Part shown: piece after piece, positions 1-9,456 of the stretch
Layout: each line of letters opens with the position of its first letter
Numbering within the stretch: position 1 is the first letter of the stretch
Source of the DNA: Leptidea sinapis
Taxonomy: Eukaryota > Arthropoda > Insecta > Lepidoptera > Pieridae
Length of the DNA: 64,000 nt
Direction: 5' to 3'
Assembly (NCBI RefSeq): GCF_905404315.1
Contig: NC_066301.1
Span: 6,200,001 to 6,264,000, forward strand
The notes under the pieces: generated by a model
Databases searched by the model: none
What the model saw: the letters and a program-made list of their open reading frames with translations, nothing else
Told to the model about the DNA's origin: nothing
Position numbers and translations under genes: made by a program

Positions 1-385
1 GGGCCTGAACCGGTACGAGGACCGAGTTCACCTCTATTGAGGCCCCGGGTGGTGGACCACGACGAGACCCGTGAAACAAAAGGGCCTCAGTCTTATCCAA
101 AGCCACCCGTAAGCCCAACGCCTCGATGCGCCCGACTACCTGAGAGACGCCTCTGGTAGCCAGGCACGCCGCCTCCTCAAAGTTTTTCCCCCGAGCCGTG
201 ACCAAGGTGTCATCTGCATAGCAGATGACCCTCAGCCCCGGGGGAAAATCCCCTCGAAGGACCCAGTCGTACCCCATGTTCCACAGGAGTGGTCCTAGAA
301 CAGACCCCTGTGGCACACCGCACGACATGGGCCGACGTCTGAACAATCCATCTCGGTCTTCGTACATGACGGTACGCTCCTCAAT
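1..385 (-). pseudogene. Truncated R1-clade LINE reverse transcriptase fragment
   Basis: On the minus strand an open frame covers the middle of a LINE reverse transcriptase. Visible motifs in order are CGVPQGS (the turn before the catalytic box), YADDT (catalytic Asp pair) and KTEALLFHG. The enzyme would copy element RNA at a nicked chromosomal target. It is closely similar to the RT part of the neighbouring minus-strand element, which reads CGVPQGSVLG and YADDTLV at the matching places, but differs in many residues, so it is a related element and not a duplicate. It is cut at the window edge on its 3' side. On its 5' side it stops directly at the poly(A) tail of the next element. Only the RT core is present, so it is a fragment. 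Confidence 0.85.
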
Positions 386-386
386 C

Positions 387-406
387 TTTTTTTTTTTTTT
401 TTTTTT
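387..406 (-). repeat. Poly(A) tail of the minus-strand LINE (T20 on plus strand)
   Basis: Twenty uninterrupted T on the plus strand mark the 3' end of the minus-strand element. The next base on the low-coordinate side belongs to another RT frame, not to telomere repeat. Confidence 0.85.
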
Positions 407-712
407 CGCTGGAAAATCCTCATGGATACCCGACAGGCACGGGGGGGCACTGTCGGGTTATGCCGGACTCTTACCGGCTAAAAACCAGCGGTGTTCCTCC
501 TCACCGTCTTCCGGCGGAGCTGCGGGAACGCTTTAGCACACTTCCGCTGCTCCCCCGACGGTTGTCCGATTCGGACCCATCTTGTGGACGCCCACCTGTG
601 ACGCCACTCACCATTCCACTTGGCGTGCCGGAACACGGGACACGCCAGCCGTCCCGGGGGTCTCCTCCAACTGGGCGATGGTACCCCCGGTTCCACCGCC
701 CGGAGACCCACA
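407..712 (-). other. 3' UTR of the minus-strand LINE
   Basis: GC-rich sequence between the ORF2 stop and the poly(A) tail. No coding motifs are visible in it. Confidence 0.6.
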
Positions 713-3240
713 TTAAGGTGGAAGGCGGCGCTGATGCGCTAGGCGCCTCCGTCTCACTCTCTTGTGGCGGATTGTGTTCGACAGAGGGTCGTCTTCTCTC
801 ACCCGCTCCGCCACTTCCTTTTGCGCCATAACGGCCTCGCAGAATCGGAGCACCGCCTTCCACGCTCTGTCACTTCCAACCATGGCTCTCACGACGCCCG
901 GCAGCGACAGGTCGCCCCCTATCTCCGCCACGAGCATCGCCCGCGGCTCCACCCACTCTGGGCATTCCGTCAGCGTGTGCTCCGCTGTGTCCTCTGGACA
1001 CCCACAAGCGTGGCACACGCTGGTCGGCTCCCGACCCGCCACGCTGCACAGGTACCTGCCGAAGCAACCGTGCCCCGTCAAGATCTGCACAGCGCGGAAG
1101 GTGAGAGCCCCGTGTTGGCGATCGACCCAACATTCTAAGACGGGCCGAATCGCTTCCACCGTCCTGCTGCCGGCGGTCGGTTTCACCAGCCTGTCCTTCC
1201 ATTTCTGGGGGAGAACCTGGCGGTCGAGTTGCCCCAGCCGCCCGGCTTCCACCGGCTCTGGCTCCACCTCTTCGTCTTGTGCTGTTGCGCTGCGGCGCCA
1301 GTACACAGCGGAGAGCATCTCCACGTCCAGGTCCCACGGTGGGGTCCCGGCCAGGACGCATGCCACTTCACACGAAATGGTGCGGTATCCCCTCACCATC
1401 CTGATCGCCATGACCCGTTGCACTTGGCGCAAGAGAGTCCTATTTTGGGCGCACAGGTTGTCTGCCCAGATCGGGGCCCCGTAGAGGGCCATCGACCGCA
1501 CCACCCCGGCGTACAACCGGCGACCGCTCGCAACAGCCTGGGGACCAACTGCCGGAAGTGTTCCCGGAAGTTCCAGCGGCTGTCGACGACGACGCCCAGG
1601 TACCGCATCGTCGACTTGATGGCGATGGAGACGCCGCCGACCACCAATCGGGATCCTACGGGAGGAGCGCGTCGGGCTCCGTGAAAACACAGAGCCTCTG
1701 TCTTTTCCAGCGCCACCTCCAGCCCCAGCCGGCGGATTCGGGCCACCACATGGGCCACTCCGGCCGTCGCCAACAGGGCCGCCTCACGGTACGTGACGAG
1801 GGTGTCGTCGGCGTAACACGTTACGTCGACCCCCCGCAGATTGGCGCCCCGCAGCACCCAGTCGTAGCCGATATTCCACAGGAACCGCCCAAGAACCGAT
1901 CCCTGTGGAACACCGCACGTCACGACCCGGCGGACCCACCCGTCGCGCGCCTGGTACACCACTTCCCGCTCGGAGAAGTAGTCGAAAAGGAGACGACGCA
2001 GGTAGTTGGGCACGCCATGATAGGCCAGCGCCGCCCCGATACAGCCCCAGGGTAGGGTATTAAAGGCGTTAGCAATGTCTAGAGACACCGCCAAGATGAC
2101 CTCTCCCCGGGACACTGCCTCCTCCGAGAGGTCCCTTACACGCGCGATGGCGTCGACTGTCGACCGGCCTCGGCGGAAACCGAACTGGCGGTCACTCAGC
2201 CCCGGACCGACCTGTTCGAGGTGGACGCCCCCAGGGATCTCTATTCAGAGTCTCCAACCACTCTCCCCACGACTCGGACTTTGCCTCGTCTATGGCGATC
2301 TGCAATGAAGTGCATCTCCCCCTGTACTCGGTGTAGAGGCGGCTTTCCTCGGCATCCACCCGTCTTCGCCGCCTTCTGTAGTGAGTGTACTGGCGTCTGG
2401 CTGCAACGCACGCTTCACGAAGCCGGCGCAGGTTCGCCGACCACCAGTACACCCATCTGCGGGGTGGGAGTTTGGGCCCCTCCGGCGCCGGCTGCCAAGC
2501 CTGGACGATGGACGCCTCGACGATGACGTCACCATCCATGGTCTTGAGGGCCCAGCGTGGTCCATCCCCGCGGGGGTGTCGGCTCGGTGGGGCTCCAGGA
2601 TTAGCGGTGACCTCGAACCGGATATACCAATGGTCCGACAGCGTCTCCGCCTCCTCGAGCACCCTCCAGTTTCGGACACGGTGCGCAAGACACGGGGTCG
2701 TAAACGTGAGGTCCACGATGGATCCCCCGTTGTGGCGCACACACGTATCTACCGACCCCCGGTTCAGAAGAACTAAACCCGACGTGGCAGCCCACTCATC
2801 CAATACCTCACCCCGCGCATCGGTAATCGGGGAACCCCAAGCCGTTGACTTGGCGTTGAAGTCCCCGGCGACTAGCACCGGGATTGGGTGACTCTCGCCG
2901 ACCAGAGCACCGACCTCAAGCAGGAATTGCTCGAATGCGGCCAGGCTCCGATTCGGCGAGAAGTACACGCCGACGATCGTCACACCCATAAGGGTGGCCG
3001 CAACGCATCCGTGGCCCTTGACACTGTTTTGTCGAAGGGCGGGGAGCCGGCGGCCGTGTTCGCGATGATCGCCACCGTGTCCCCCCAGTCACCAACCCAG
3101 TTGTCCCTGGCGGAGACGAGGTAAGGTTCCGCCACCACCGCCACATGGATCAACCACTCGGCCAGGCTCAGATACAAGAGGTCTTGAGCTCTGGCACAGT
3201 GGTTGATATTCGCTTGGAGGAAGCGGAGAGATGAAGACAT
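713..3240 (-). pseudogene. LINE ORF2: endonuclease and reverse transcriptase, frameshifted and deleted
   Basis: The frame opens with ATG at 3240-3238, one base after the natural ORF1 stop. The first part is an APE-type endonuclease (RFLQANINHC, then VAEPYLV, GDFNAKS and LSDHW, giving the catalytic Asn, Glu, Asp and Asp-His), which nicks the target. A frameshift lies near 2985. After the endonuclease, near 2235, the sequence jumps from a DPWGRP block straight to RQFGFRRGRS, so the first RT motifs are missing. The RT core continues with VSLDIANAFNT, CGVPQGSVLG and YADDTLV. Another frameshift lies near 1530, before the thumb (ALYGAPIWAD). The C-terminus has a CHACG...H....C cysteine-histidine motif typical of R1-clade ORF2. 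No RNase H is seen. It cannot encode an active polymerase as it stands. Confidence 0.85.
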
Positions 3241-3241
3241 T

Positions 3242-4753
3242 TTAGGTATCCATACTCTCTCCCGCCGGGGCCTGGAGTGGTTGCGAGCCAGGTTTCTTCT
3301 CTTTTTTTTGTTTGGGTGCGGCACATGTCTTAGTACTGACCCTATGATCTGCCGACTTGCCTGCCGCAGCACACAGAACGCAGTGTGGCGTGGCTGTGCA
3401 CGAGCCGGCCTTGTGCCCGAGCTGACCGCACCGGTAACAATGATTACTGCGATCTATCTCCGAGGTACATCAGGCACTGACGTGGCCCTCTTCCATGCAC
3501 CGGTAGCACCTCAAGGGTTTTGGCTGCAGGACCTTGACCTGCGCTGAGACCCATCCCACCAATATCTTGCCACAATCAGCCAGCGTCTTAGCCGCTACAA
3601 CTGGGCATGTGATATACGCTGTCCCTAGCCCTGAGAAGCCCGATGTAATGGGGCTCACTTTCACTTGGGCTGGAGAACAATTTCCACCCCTAGCAACAGC
3701 TGCTGCCAGCTCCTCGGTAGTTACTGAGTCATCTAGTCCCATAACACGCAAACTAGCGCATTTTGTGGGTCTAGACACCTTCACTCCTACAGGCTCCAAG
3801 GACATCCTAAGCTTTTCAGCCAGTGCGTCAGCCTGAGGACCACTGTTGGTACCAGGTATTTCCAACATGCGGGCACCCGTCACTGTTTTTTTACAGCTTA
3901 TACCCGCAACGCCAAGATCACCCAGATTTATCTCAGCCTTGGCCTTTGCAAGGGCAGCGGCATACGTGAAGCCCTTCTCTTCTGCTGCAGTTTGAAGTGT
4001 TAATACAACCGCCGCAGAACGAGGAGCGCGGAGACGTGCTTGTTTCTTGCGTCCTCTTTTCGCTTTATTTTTGCCCTTTCTATTTTTCGTCACAATCTGC
4101 CATTGTTCTCCAATTTGGCTGACATCCGTGGGTCTCTGTTTTCCCGACCCATTTGTTGCGCCTTCCACCTGCTCTCTGGATGGCAGCGCCCGCCTTGCCT
4201 TGCTGGAGGGCTTCGGGGCAACAGGATCCTTTCGACTCTGTCGGCTTGGACTCTTACCCATTACAGACGCACTCACATTGCTAGCGACCTCCTCATAGGA
4301 AGGTCCTACAGCTTTTGCCAATCTCCTATTTGTTGCCAGTGGAGGACGCAGAACACGTCCCTCGATCACCGAGAAGCGGGCTGACAAATTGGACACCTCT
4401 ATTAGAAGCAGGCTGAATTGCTCCGATTCAATGGAATCTGTCCCCCGGAGCCTTTCCTGTCGTAATTGAGATAGATCGGCTCGCAGCTTTCCTTGCTCGC
4501 TCCGGAGTTCCGCCATTTCAGTCACTAGCCGAGTATTCTCAGCTCGCAGCCGTATCTTTTCCTCCGTAGAAGTGCGACTCTTAAGCACTTCAAAGGCCTC
4601 ATCAATTGAAGCCACCGCCTCTTTCAGGGCTTTTTGGAATGTGCCCTTGAGTCCCTTGGACACTCGGGAGACACGTTTTATGGCTAGGATGGCGGAATTT
4701 ACTCGTTCGCCGAGTTCATTAGCCGTCAGACTCTCCATATCCTCTAAATCCAC
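3242..4753 (-). pseudogene. LINE ORF1 (gag-like, zinc knuckles), one nonsense codon
   Basis: The frame starts with ATG at 4753 and encodes a nucleic-acid-binding gag-like protein. Residues about 80-125 contain Leu-rich heptads that could form a coiled coil; a Lys/Arg-rich stretch follows near residue 225; the C-terminus holds three zinc knuckles. The first knuckle (CYRCMEEGH) is broken by TGA at 3472-3470. Reading on in the same frame gives the rest of that knuckle, a second one (CYRCGQLGHKAGSC) and a third Cys-rich unit, ending at TAA 3244-3242. The product up to the TGA is 427 residues and lacks most of the zinc-binding region. Apart from that codon the frame is clean. Confidence 0.85.
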
Positions 4754-4838
4754 AGAGGAACTGGTTCCCAGCCACCGCCTTTCAGTGATACGAGTTGTAA
4801 TATCAGCAACCTCTTTTTCTTGAGCAACCTAACGAATC
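4754..4838 (-). other. 5' leader of the minus-strand LINE
   Basis: About 85 nt between the telomeric tract and the ORF1 start. It should include the element's 5' end and any internal promoter, but no motif is recognisable. A stray GTTAGGTTG-like piece lies at the boundary (about 4825-4838). Confidence 0.5.
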
Positions 4839-4889
4839 TAACCTAACCTAACCTAACCTAACCTAACCTTACCTAACCTAACCTAACCT
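4839..4889 (+). repeat. Telomeric (CCTAA)n tract between two head-to-head LINEs
   Basis: About ten CCTAA units with one CCTTA variant. This is the insect telomere repeat. It lies between the 5' ends of two oppositely oriented R1-clade elements. Confidence 0.9.
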
Positions 4890-4916
4890 TTTTACATCTA
4901 GACGACTACCTCCAAA

Positions 4917-6365
4917 ATGTTCGGAATTAGGACTCCACCCAAAAAAACAGACAATGACAAATCACCCTCTGGATCACCCTCTGGTGCCGGAACATCTGCC
5001 TCAAATGTAAGACGAAGCATAGGGAAATGGGAGGCCTCAAATGCTGCAAATAATGACGAAGTTGCCCCTGTGACAGACATTGCAAAGCAGGGTAAAACGA
5101 CCGGGAAACCAGACCTGATGCGTAAAATCAACAAAGTAATGACGACCCACAGAACATCTGTGGAGTCACCAATTTCGCCTAAGCGACAGCTGGACAGAGT
5201 TGCGGAAGCCCGAGCATGCCTCACTAAAGCGAAATTGAATATAAATAACTCCAGAAATATAAAAACAGAAATAAAAAATGGAGTCATTGATGCGCTAGAT
5301 CGTCTTTACCAACTAGTAAAAGAAGCAGAAAACGAGGCCAAAGAGAGGGTGTTAAAAGATATGAAATTGTCAGGTAATCTTCAACAAGAAGACAGCAACT
5401 TAGATACTACCTTCACCTGTGGAATCGACCCCGGCCTCATTGCGATGAAAATAGAGGAGCATACAAAGTTGCTTCAAGAAAATAATAGAAATATGGTGGA
5501 ACTAAAACAAGTCTTGTTGCAACAAAAGGAAAATGCAGAGAAGGGCGCGCCTCAAACATATGCGGCAGTAGCAGCGACTAAAACTGGGACCCCGAAATCC
5601 GCGAGAAACACACTACACTCAATTGTAGTAACATCAAAGGACGAGACGGAAACCGGGGAAGCAGTATTGGAAAAGGTAAGGAAGGCGCTTGACGCAAAAG
5701 ATGGCTGGGTCAAAGTTGAGAAAGTCAGAAAAGCAAGAGATAGGAAAATCATAATGGGATTTGAGACGAAGGAAGAAAGAAGCAAGACCAAAAACAGGCT
5801 GGAGAAGGAAAGGGTAGACCTCACCGTCGAGGAGGTGAAGAACAAAGACCCACTTCTGATTCTCAAGGGTGTCCTATCGGTAAAAACGGACGAAGATATA
5901 CTTAGAGCCTTGAGGAATCAGAATAGGGACGCCTTTCAAGACCTCGAAAAAGGGGACGAGCGGGTGGAGGTCAAGTTTAGGAGAAGGACTAGAAACCCTC
6001 ACACGAACAATGTCGTGATCAGCGTATCTCCCACAGTATGGGGTAGGGCCACTGGGAAGGGATATCTGCACATTGACTTGCAACGGGTAAGGGTCGAAGA
6101 TCAGACCCCGCTGGTTCAGTGTACGCGCTGCCTGGGCTATGGCCATGAGAAGCGTTTTTGCAAGGAAGCAGCGGACCTATGCAGTCATTGCGGTGACCCA
6201 CATCTCCGGAGTGAGTGCGCCGATCGGTTGGCGGGAGTCCCACCCAGATGTCAAAATTGCGTCAGGGCGAAACAAGATCGTACCGATCACAATGCGTTTA
6301 GCCTGGATTGTCCGCTACGGCGAAAATGGGATGAACTCGCTAGATCTACCGTAGCGTACTGCTAA
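4917..6365 (+). CDS. LINE ORF1, gag-like zinc-knuckle protein (copy 1)
   Basis: A 482-residue intact frame starting at the first ATG after the telomeric tract. It is the RNA-binding structural protein of the retroelement. The N-terminal third is Lys/Ser/Thr-rich and low in complexity. A middle Lys/Glu-rich part (residues about 95-215) may be helical. A conserved region follows (RKTLHSIVVTSKDE in the sister copy's wording, VRKARDRKIIMGF, VEEVKNKDPLLILKGVL). The C-terminus has three zinc knuckles: CTRCLGYGHEKRFC at about 402, CSHCGDPHLRSEC at about 422 and a longer CQNC...H......C unit at about 445. It aligns along its whole length with the ORF1 at 11683-13065. The last bases overlap the ORF2 frame (+1). 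It looks functional by reading frame; activity is not shown. Confidence 0.9.
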   Translation: MFGIRTPPKKTDNDKSPSGSPSGAGTSASNVRRSIGKWEASNAANNDEVAPVTDIAKQGKTTGKPDLMRKINKVMTTHRTSVESPISPKRQLDRVAEARACLTKAKLNINNSRNIKTEIKNGVIDALDRLYQLVKEAENEAKERVLKDMKLSGNLQQEDSNLDTTFTCGIDPGLIAMKIEEHTKLLQENNRNMVELKQVLLQQKENAEKGAPQTYAAVAATKTGTPKSARNTLHSIVVTSKDETETGEAVLEKVRKALDAKDGWVKVEKVRKARDRKIIMGFETKEERSKTKNRLEKERVDLTVEEVKNKDPLLILKGVLSVKTDEDILRALRNQNRDAFQDLEKGDERVEVKFRRRTRNPHTNNVVISVSPTVWGRATGKGYLHIDLQRVRVEDQTPLVQCTRCLGYGHEKRFCKEAADLCSHCGDPHLRSECADRLAGVPPRCQNCVRAKQDRTDHNAFSLDCPLRRKWDELARSTVAYC

Positions 6366-9300
6366 GGTTATCCCGGCCGTACAAAGTCATTACAAACTCG
6401 CACAAGCTAATCTCCAGAGGAAAAAATTTGCGACAAACGAACTATTACTTGAAGCTTCAAAGCGCAGAGTCGCAGTGGCACTCCTCCAAGAACCGTATGT
6501 TGGTGCTGGAAAGGCGATGAGAAGTTATAGAGGTGTGCGTGTCTTTCAGTGCGCTGAGACGGATGAGAGGACTGTCAAGGCTGCTGTAGCGGTCTTTGAC
6601 CACGACCTCAAAGTGATACAGTACCCTAAACTCACCACACACAACATCGTAGTGGTGGGGATCCAGACCAGCGCCTGGAGGATCGCTCTCGTCTCTTACT
6701 ACTTCGAGCCAGACCAGCCCATACAACCCTACCTTGACAAGCTGAAAGCTATTGTCAAGAAAATGGGACCCCGGTTCTTAATAATTGGAGGAGACGCCAA
6801 CGCCAAAAGTCCATGGTGGGGAAGCCTAACGGAAGACCAAAGGGGCGAGGAAATGTTAGGTGCTCTGGGTGAGATGGGCCTTAACGTCGTAAACCGGGGG
6901 GAAATTCCGACCTTTGATACCATTAGAGGGGGCCAGCGATACAGCAGTCACGTCGATATTACCGCGTGTACAACAGATATGTTGGACTTGGTGGACGACT
7001 GGAGAGTAGAGGAAGGTCTTACGAGCTCCGACCACAATGGCATCCTATTTAAAGTTTTTCTGAAAAGATCCAAAGGCATTGAGCTACAGAGAACGACCAG
7101 ACTGTTTAACACACGCAAAGCAAATTGGTGTGATTTTAGTACTAAGCTCAGCCAATTGATGAAAGAAAACAATATCACGATTAATACAATAGAAAATTTC
7201 ACCTCAAGAGAACAAATAGATGTAACTGTCAAAAAATATACCAAAGTAATAAACGATGCTTGTGCTCAATCAATGCCTTTGAGGAAGTCCATTGAGACTC
7301 TTAGGGTGCCATGGTGGTCCGAGAAATTAGACAAACTGAAAAAAGAAGTCGCCACCAAAAAGCGAAGGATCCGATGTGCTGCACTAGTCCGAAGGCCGAA
7401 GGTCGTCGAAGAGTACCTAAACCAGAAAGAGATATACGAATGTGAGGCAGCGCAAGCGCAAATAGACAGCTGGAAAGACTTCTGTGCCAAACAAGATAAC
7501 GAAGGAGTCTGGGAAGGAATCTATCGAGTGATACGACGAGTTACTGCACGGAAGGAAGACCTGCCACTAGTCAGAAATGGAGAAACGATAGACGCAAAAG
7601 GCTCCGTAAAGCTCTTGGCGGAAACATTCTATCCGGAAGATGATATTGACTGCGACAGCACCGAGCATCGCAATATAAGGAATAGGGCGGACCTTGTGAA
7701 CTTTGGTGAGCAAAATGGAACCTGCGATCCACAGTTCACTATGCCCGAACTCATGCAGGCTTGCAGGTCCTTCAACCCGAAAAAGGCCCCAGGAGCAGAC
7801 GGCTTCACAGCCGATATATGCCTAGAGGATAGGGGGGAGTACTGCCAGGCTTTTGCCGACGACGTCCTGCTTGTTTTCGATGGTGACACAGCGTTGGAAA
7901 TAGAGCAATCCGCCAACGCCGCCCTTGAACATGTTCGGACATGGGGTGTCAGAAACAAGCTTCGCTTTGCTCCGCAGAAAACCAATGCGATGGTAATAAC
8001 CCGCAAGCACAAGTATGACACCCCGCGTCTCACCATGGGTGGTATTGCCATTACATTAGCAAAGGATCTTAAAATCCTGGGTGTCACAATAGACAACAAG
8101 TTAACCTTTAATTCGCATCTCGCCGGCGTATGCAGGAAGGCCCTTGGGGTGTACAAACAACTGGAAAGGGCAGCCAAAGCTAGTTGGGGTCTTCATCCTG
8201 AAGTTATAAGAACAATTTATATGGCCACTATAGAACCCATTATTTTGTACGCCTCCAGTGTGTGGGCCCCAGCAGCCAAAAAACTGGGAGTTAGGAAACA
8301 ACTAGGAACGGTTCAACGCGGAATCGCTCAAAAAATGTGTAAGGCCTACAGAACCGTCTCCCTAAATTCCGCGCTATTGTTAACGGGGATACTCCCACTC
8401 GACCTCCGAGTGCGAGAGGCGGCTTCTCTGTATGAGATAAAAAGGGGCAAGTCATATCACAAACTCTGCGACAGAGTGGTAGAGCGTGTTGCCTCTGCAA
8501 AGGAAATCCCGCACCCTGCTCTGCATATTGATCTCGAGCTCAAGAGCCTCATAGATCAAGAGCAAATAGATGCTGAGAACGAACATGATGTTCGTATCTA
8601 CACGGATGGTAGCAAGATTGAGGGAAAGGTTGGCGCGTCTTTAACCTTTTGGAGCGGAAATACCGAGACCAGGGCCCTTAAGCTTGCCCTACCAACATAC
8701 GCCACCGTATACCAGGCCGAGCTCCTGGCAATATGCAGAGCAACCAGAGAGATCGTGATAGCCATGGAGCAGTCATTTGGAGTCTTCAGTGATTCAATGG
8801 CAGCCCTCATGACTATTGCGAATAACGGTTCTCTTCATCCCCTAGCCGTAGAAGCCAGAGAAAATTTGAGATCCGCGTTCCTCCAAAATAAAACTGTGGA
8901 GCTGTTCTGGATTAAAGCCCACGCAGGCCTGGCAGGGAATGAGAGAGCCGACGAACTGGCAAAGGATGCAGCTTTGAATTCCAAGCGGAGGCCAGATTAC
9001 GAATTGTGTCAGATCTCATACGTTAAGCATAGCCTTCAGGAGAATACTCTAAATGAATGGAACAAAAGGTATAAGGGTGAGGGGACAGCCTCAATAACCA
9101 AGATATTTTTCCCAAACGCAGTGGAGGCGTACAGAATAGTAAGGAAGCAAGCACCGACGTATATCATAACGCAGATAATGACTTGGCATGGTGGATTTGC
9201 TCAGTACCTAAACCGCTTCGGATGCAGAGAGAGCCCATCGTGTATATGTGATCCCGATGAGGAGCAAACGGTGCCACATATATTGCTAAATTGTCCGGTA

Positions 9301-9456
9301 TTCATGTGCGAAAGATATGAAATCGAACAGCTACTGGGTGAAAAATTAACGATTGACTCTATTAGTACCTTTATAAAAAGTAAAAAAAGAAAGTGTTTTA
9401 TACAATACTGCGAGAAAATATGTGAAAAGGTGATTAATAAAAATAAAAGTAATTAA
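6355..9456 (+). CDS. LINE ORF2: endonuclease, deleted RT, RNase H (copy 1)
   Basis: One open frame of about 1,030 codons. It opens just before the ORF1 stop in the +1 frame and has no ATG before 6517, inside the endonuclease, so the true start is unclear. Domains: APE endonuclease (QANLQRKK, LLQEPYVG, GGDANAKSPWWGS, TSSDHNG; all catalytic residues present); a linker; the start of RT (SFNPKKAPGADGFTADIC, near 7750-7822); then directly QAFADDVLLVF (7850-7875), so the central RT motifs are missing although the frame continues; RT thumb; RNase H (about 8589-8980: IYTDGS, YQAELLAI, FSDSMAAL, GNERADELAK, all four acidic residues present); and a C-terminal CICD...H....C motif (9241-9294). A protein with endonuclease and RNase H but no complete polymerase is predicted. 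Confidence 0.87.
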   Translation, partial: RTAKVIPAVQSHYKLAQANLQRKKFATNELLLEASKRRVAVALLQEPYVGAGKAMRSYRGVRVFQCAETDERTVKAAVAVFDHDLKVIQYPKLTTHNIVVVGIQTSAWRIALVSYYFEPDQPIQPYLDKLKAIVKKMGPRFLIIGGDANAKSPWWGSLTEDQRGEEMLGALGEMGLNVVNRGEIPTFDTIRGGQRYSSHVDITACTTDMLDLVDDWRVEEGLTSSDHNGILFKVFLKRSKGIELQRTTRLFNTRKANWCDFSTKLSQLMKENNITINTIENFTSREQIDVTVKKYTKVINDACAQSMPLRKSIETLRVPWWSEKLDKLKKEVATKKRRIRCAALVRRPKVVEEYLNQKEIYECEAAQAQIDSWKDFCAKQDNEGVWEGIYRVIRRVTARKEDLPLVRNGETIDAKGSVKLLAETFYPEDDIDCDSTEHRNIRNRADLVNFGEQNGTCDPQFTMPELMQACRSFNPKKAPGADGFTADICLEDRGEYCQAFADDVLLVFDGDTALEIEQSANAALEHVRTWGVRNKLRFAPQKTNAMVITRKHKYDTPRLTMGGIAITLAKDLKILGVTIDNKLTFNSHLAGVCRKALGVYKQLERAAKASWGLHPEVIRTIYMATIEPIILYASSVWAPAAKKLGVRKQLGTVQRGIAQKMCKAYRTVSLNSALLLTGILPLDLRVREAASLYEIKRGKSYHKLCDRVVERVASAKEIPHPALHIDLELKSLIDQEQIDAENEHDVRIYTDGSKIEGKVGASLTFWSGNTETRALKLALPTYATVYQAELLAICRATREIVIAMEQSFGVFSDSMAALMTIANNGSLHPLAVEARENLRSAFLQNKTVELFWIKAHAGLAGNERADELAKDAALNSKRRPDYELCQISYVKHSLQENTLNEWNKRYKGEGTASITKIFFPNAVEAYRIVRKQAPTYIITQIMTWHGGFAQYLNRFGCRESPSCICDPDEEQTVPHILLNCPVFMCERYEIEQLLGEKLTIDSISTFIKSKKRKCFIQYCEKICEKVINKNKSN

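Larger units (their letters stand above)
387..4838 (-). mobile_element. Telomere-associated R1-clade LINE, SART-like polarity, defective
   Basis: A non-LTR retrotransposon read on the minus strand. Its 5' end abuts (TTAGG)n, followed by a leader of about 85 nt, ORF1 (zinc-knuckle gag), ORF2 (endonuclease then RT) and a 3' UTR ending in a run of 20 A (T on the plus strand, 387-406). In its own sense the telomere repeat reads TTAGG. From memory, that is the polarity described for SART, and TRAS elements lie in the CCTAA sense. No RNase H domain is seen, and a CCHC motif lies in the ORF2 C-terminus. The element is GC-rich compared with the rest of the window. ORF1 has one nonsense codon; ORF2 has at least two frameshifts and an RT deletion. 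The clade is well supported, the SART subfamily is inference. Confidence 0.8.

Noticed and set aside
762..2776. Plus-strand open frames of 120-240 codons at 762-1484, 1558-2055 and 2385-2891
   Set aside because: They are shadows of the GC-rich minus-strand LINE ORF2, which carries the real RT and endonuclease motifs.
4839..4889. Telomeric tract as a true chromosome end
   Set aside because: Only about ten units with elements on both sides; it is an internal target-site tract, at most subtelomeric.
5552..6146. Minus-strand frames opposite ORF1 of copy 1
   Set aside because: Hydrophobic shadow translations of the Lys/Glu-rich gag frame; no independent motif.
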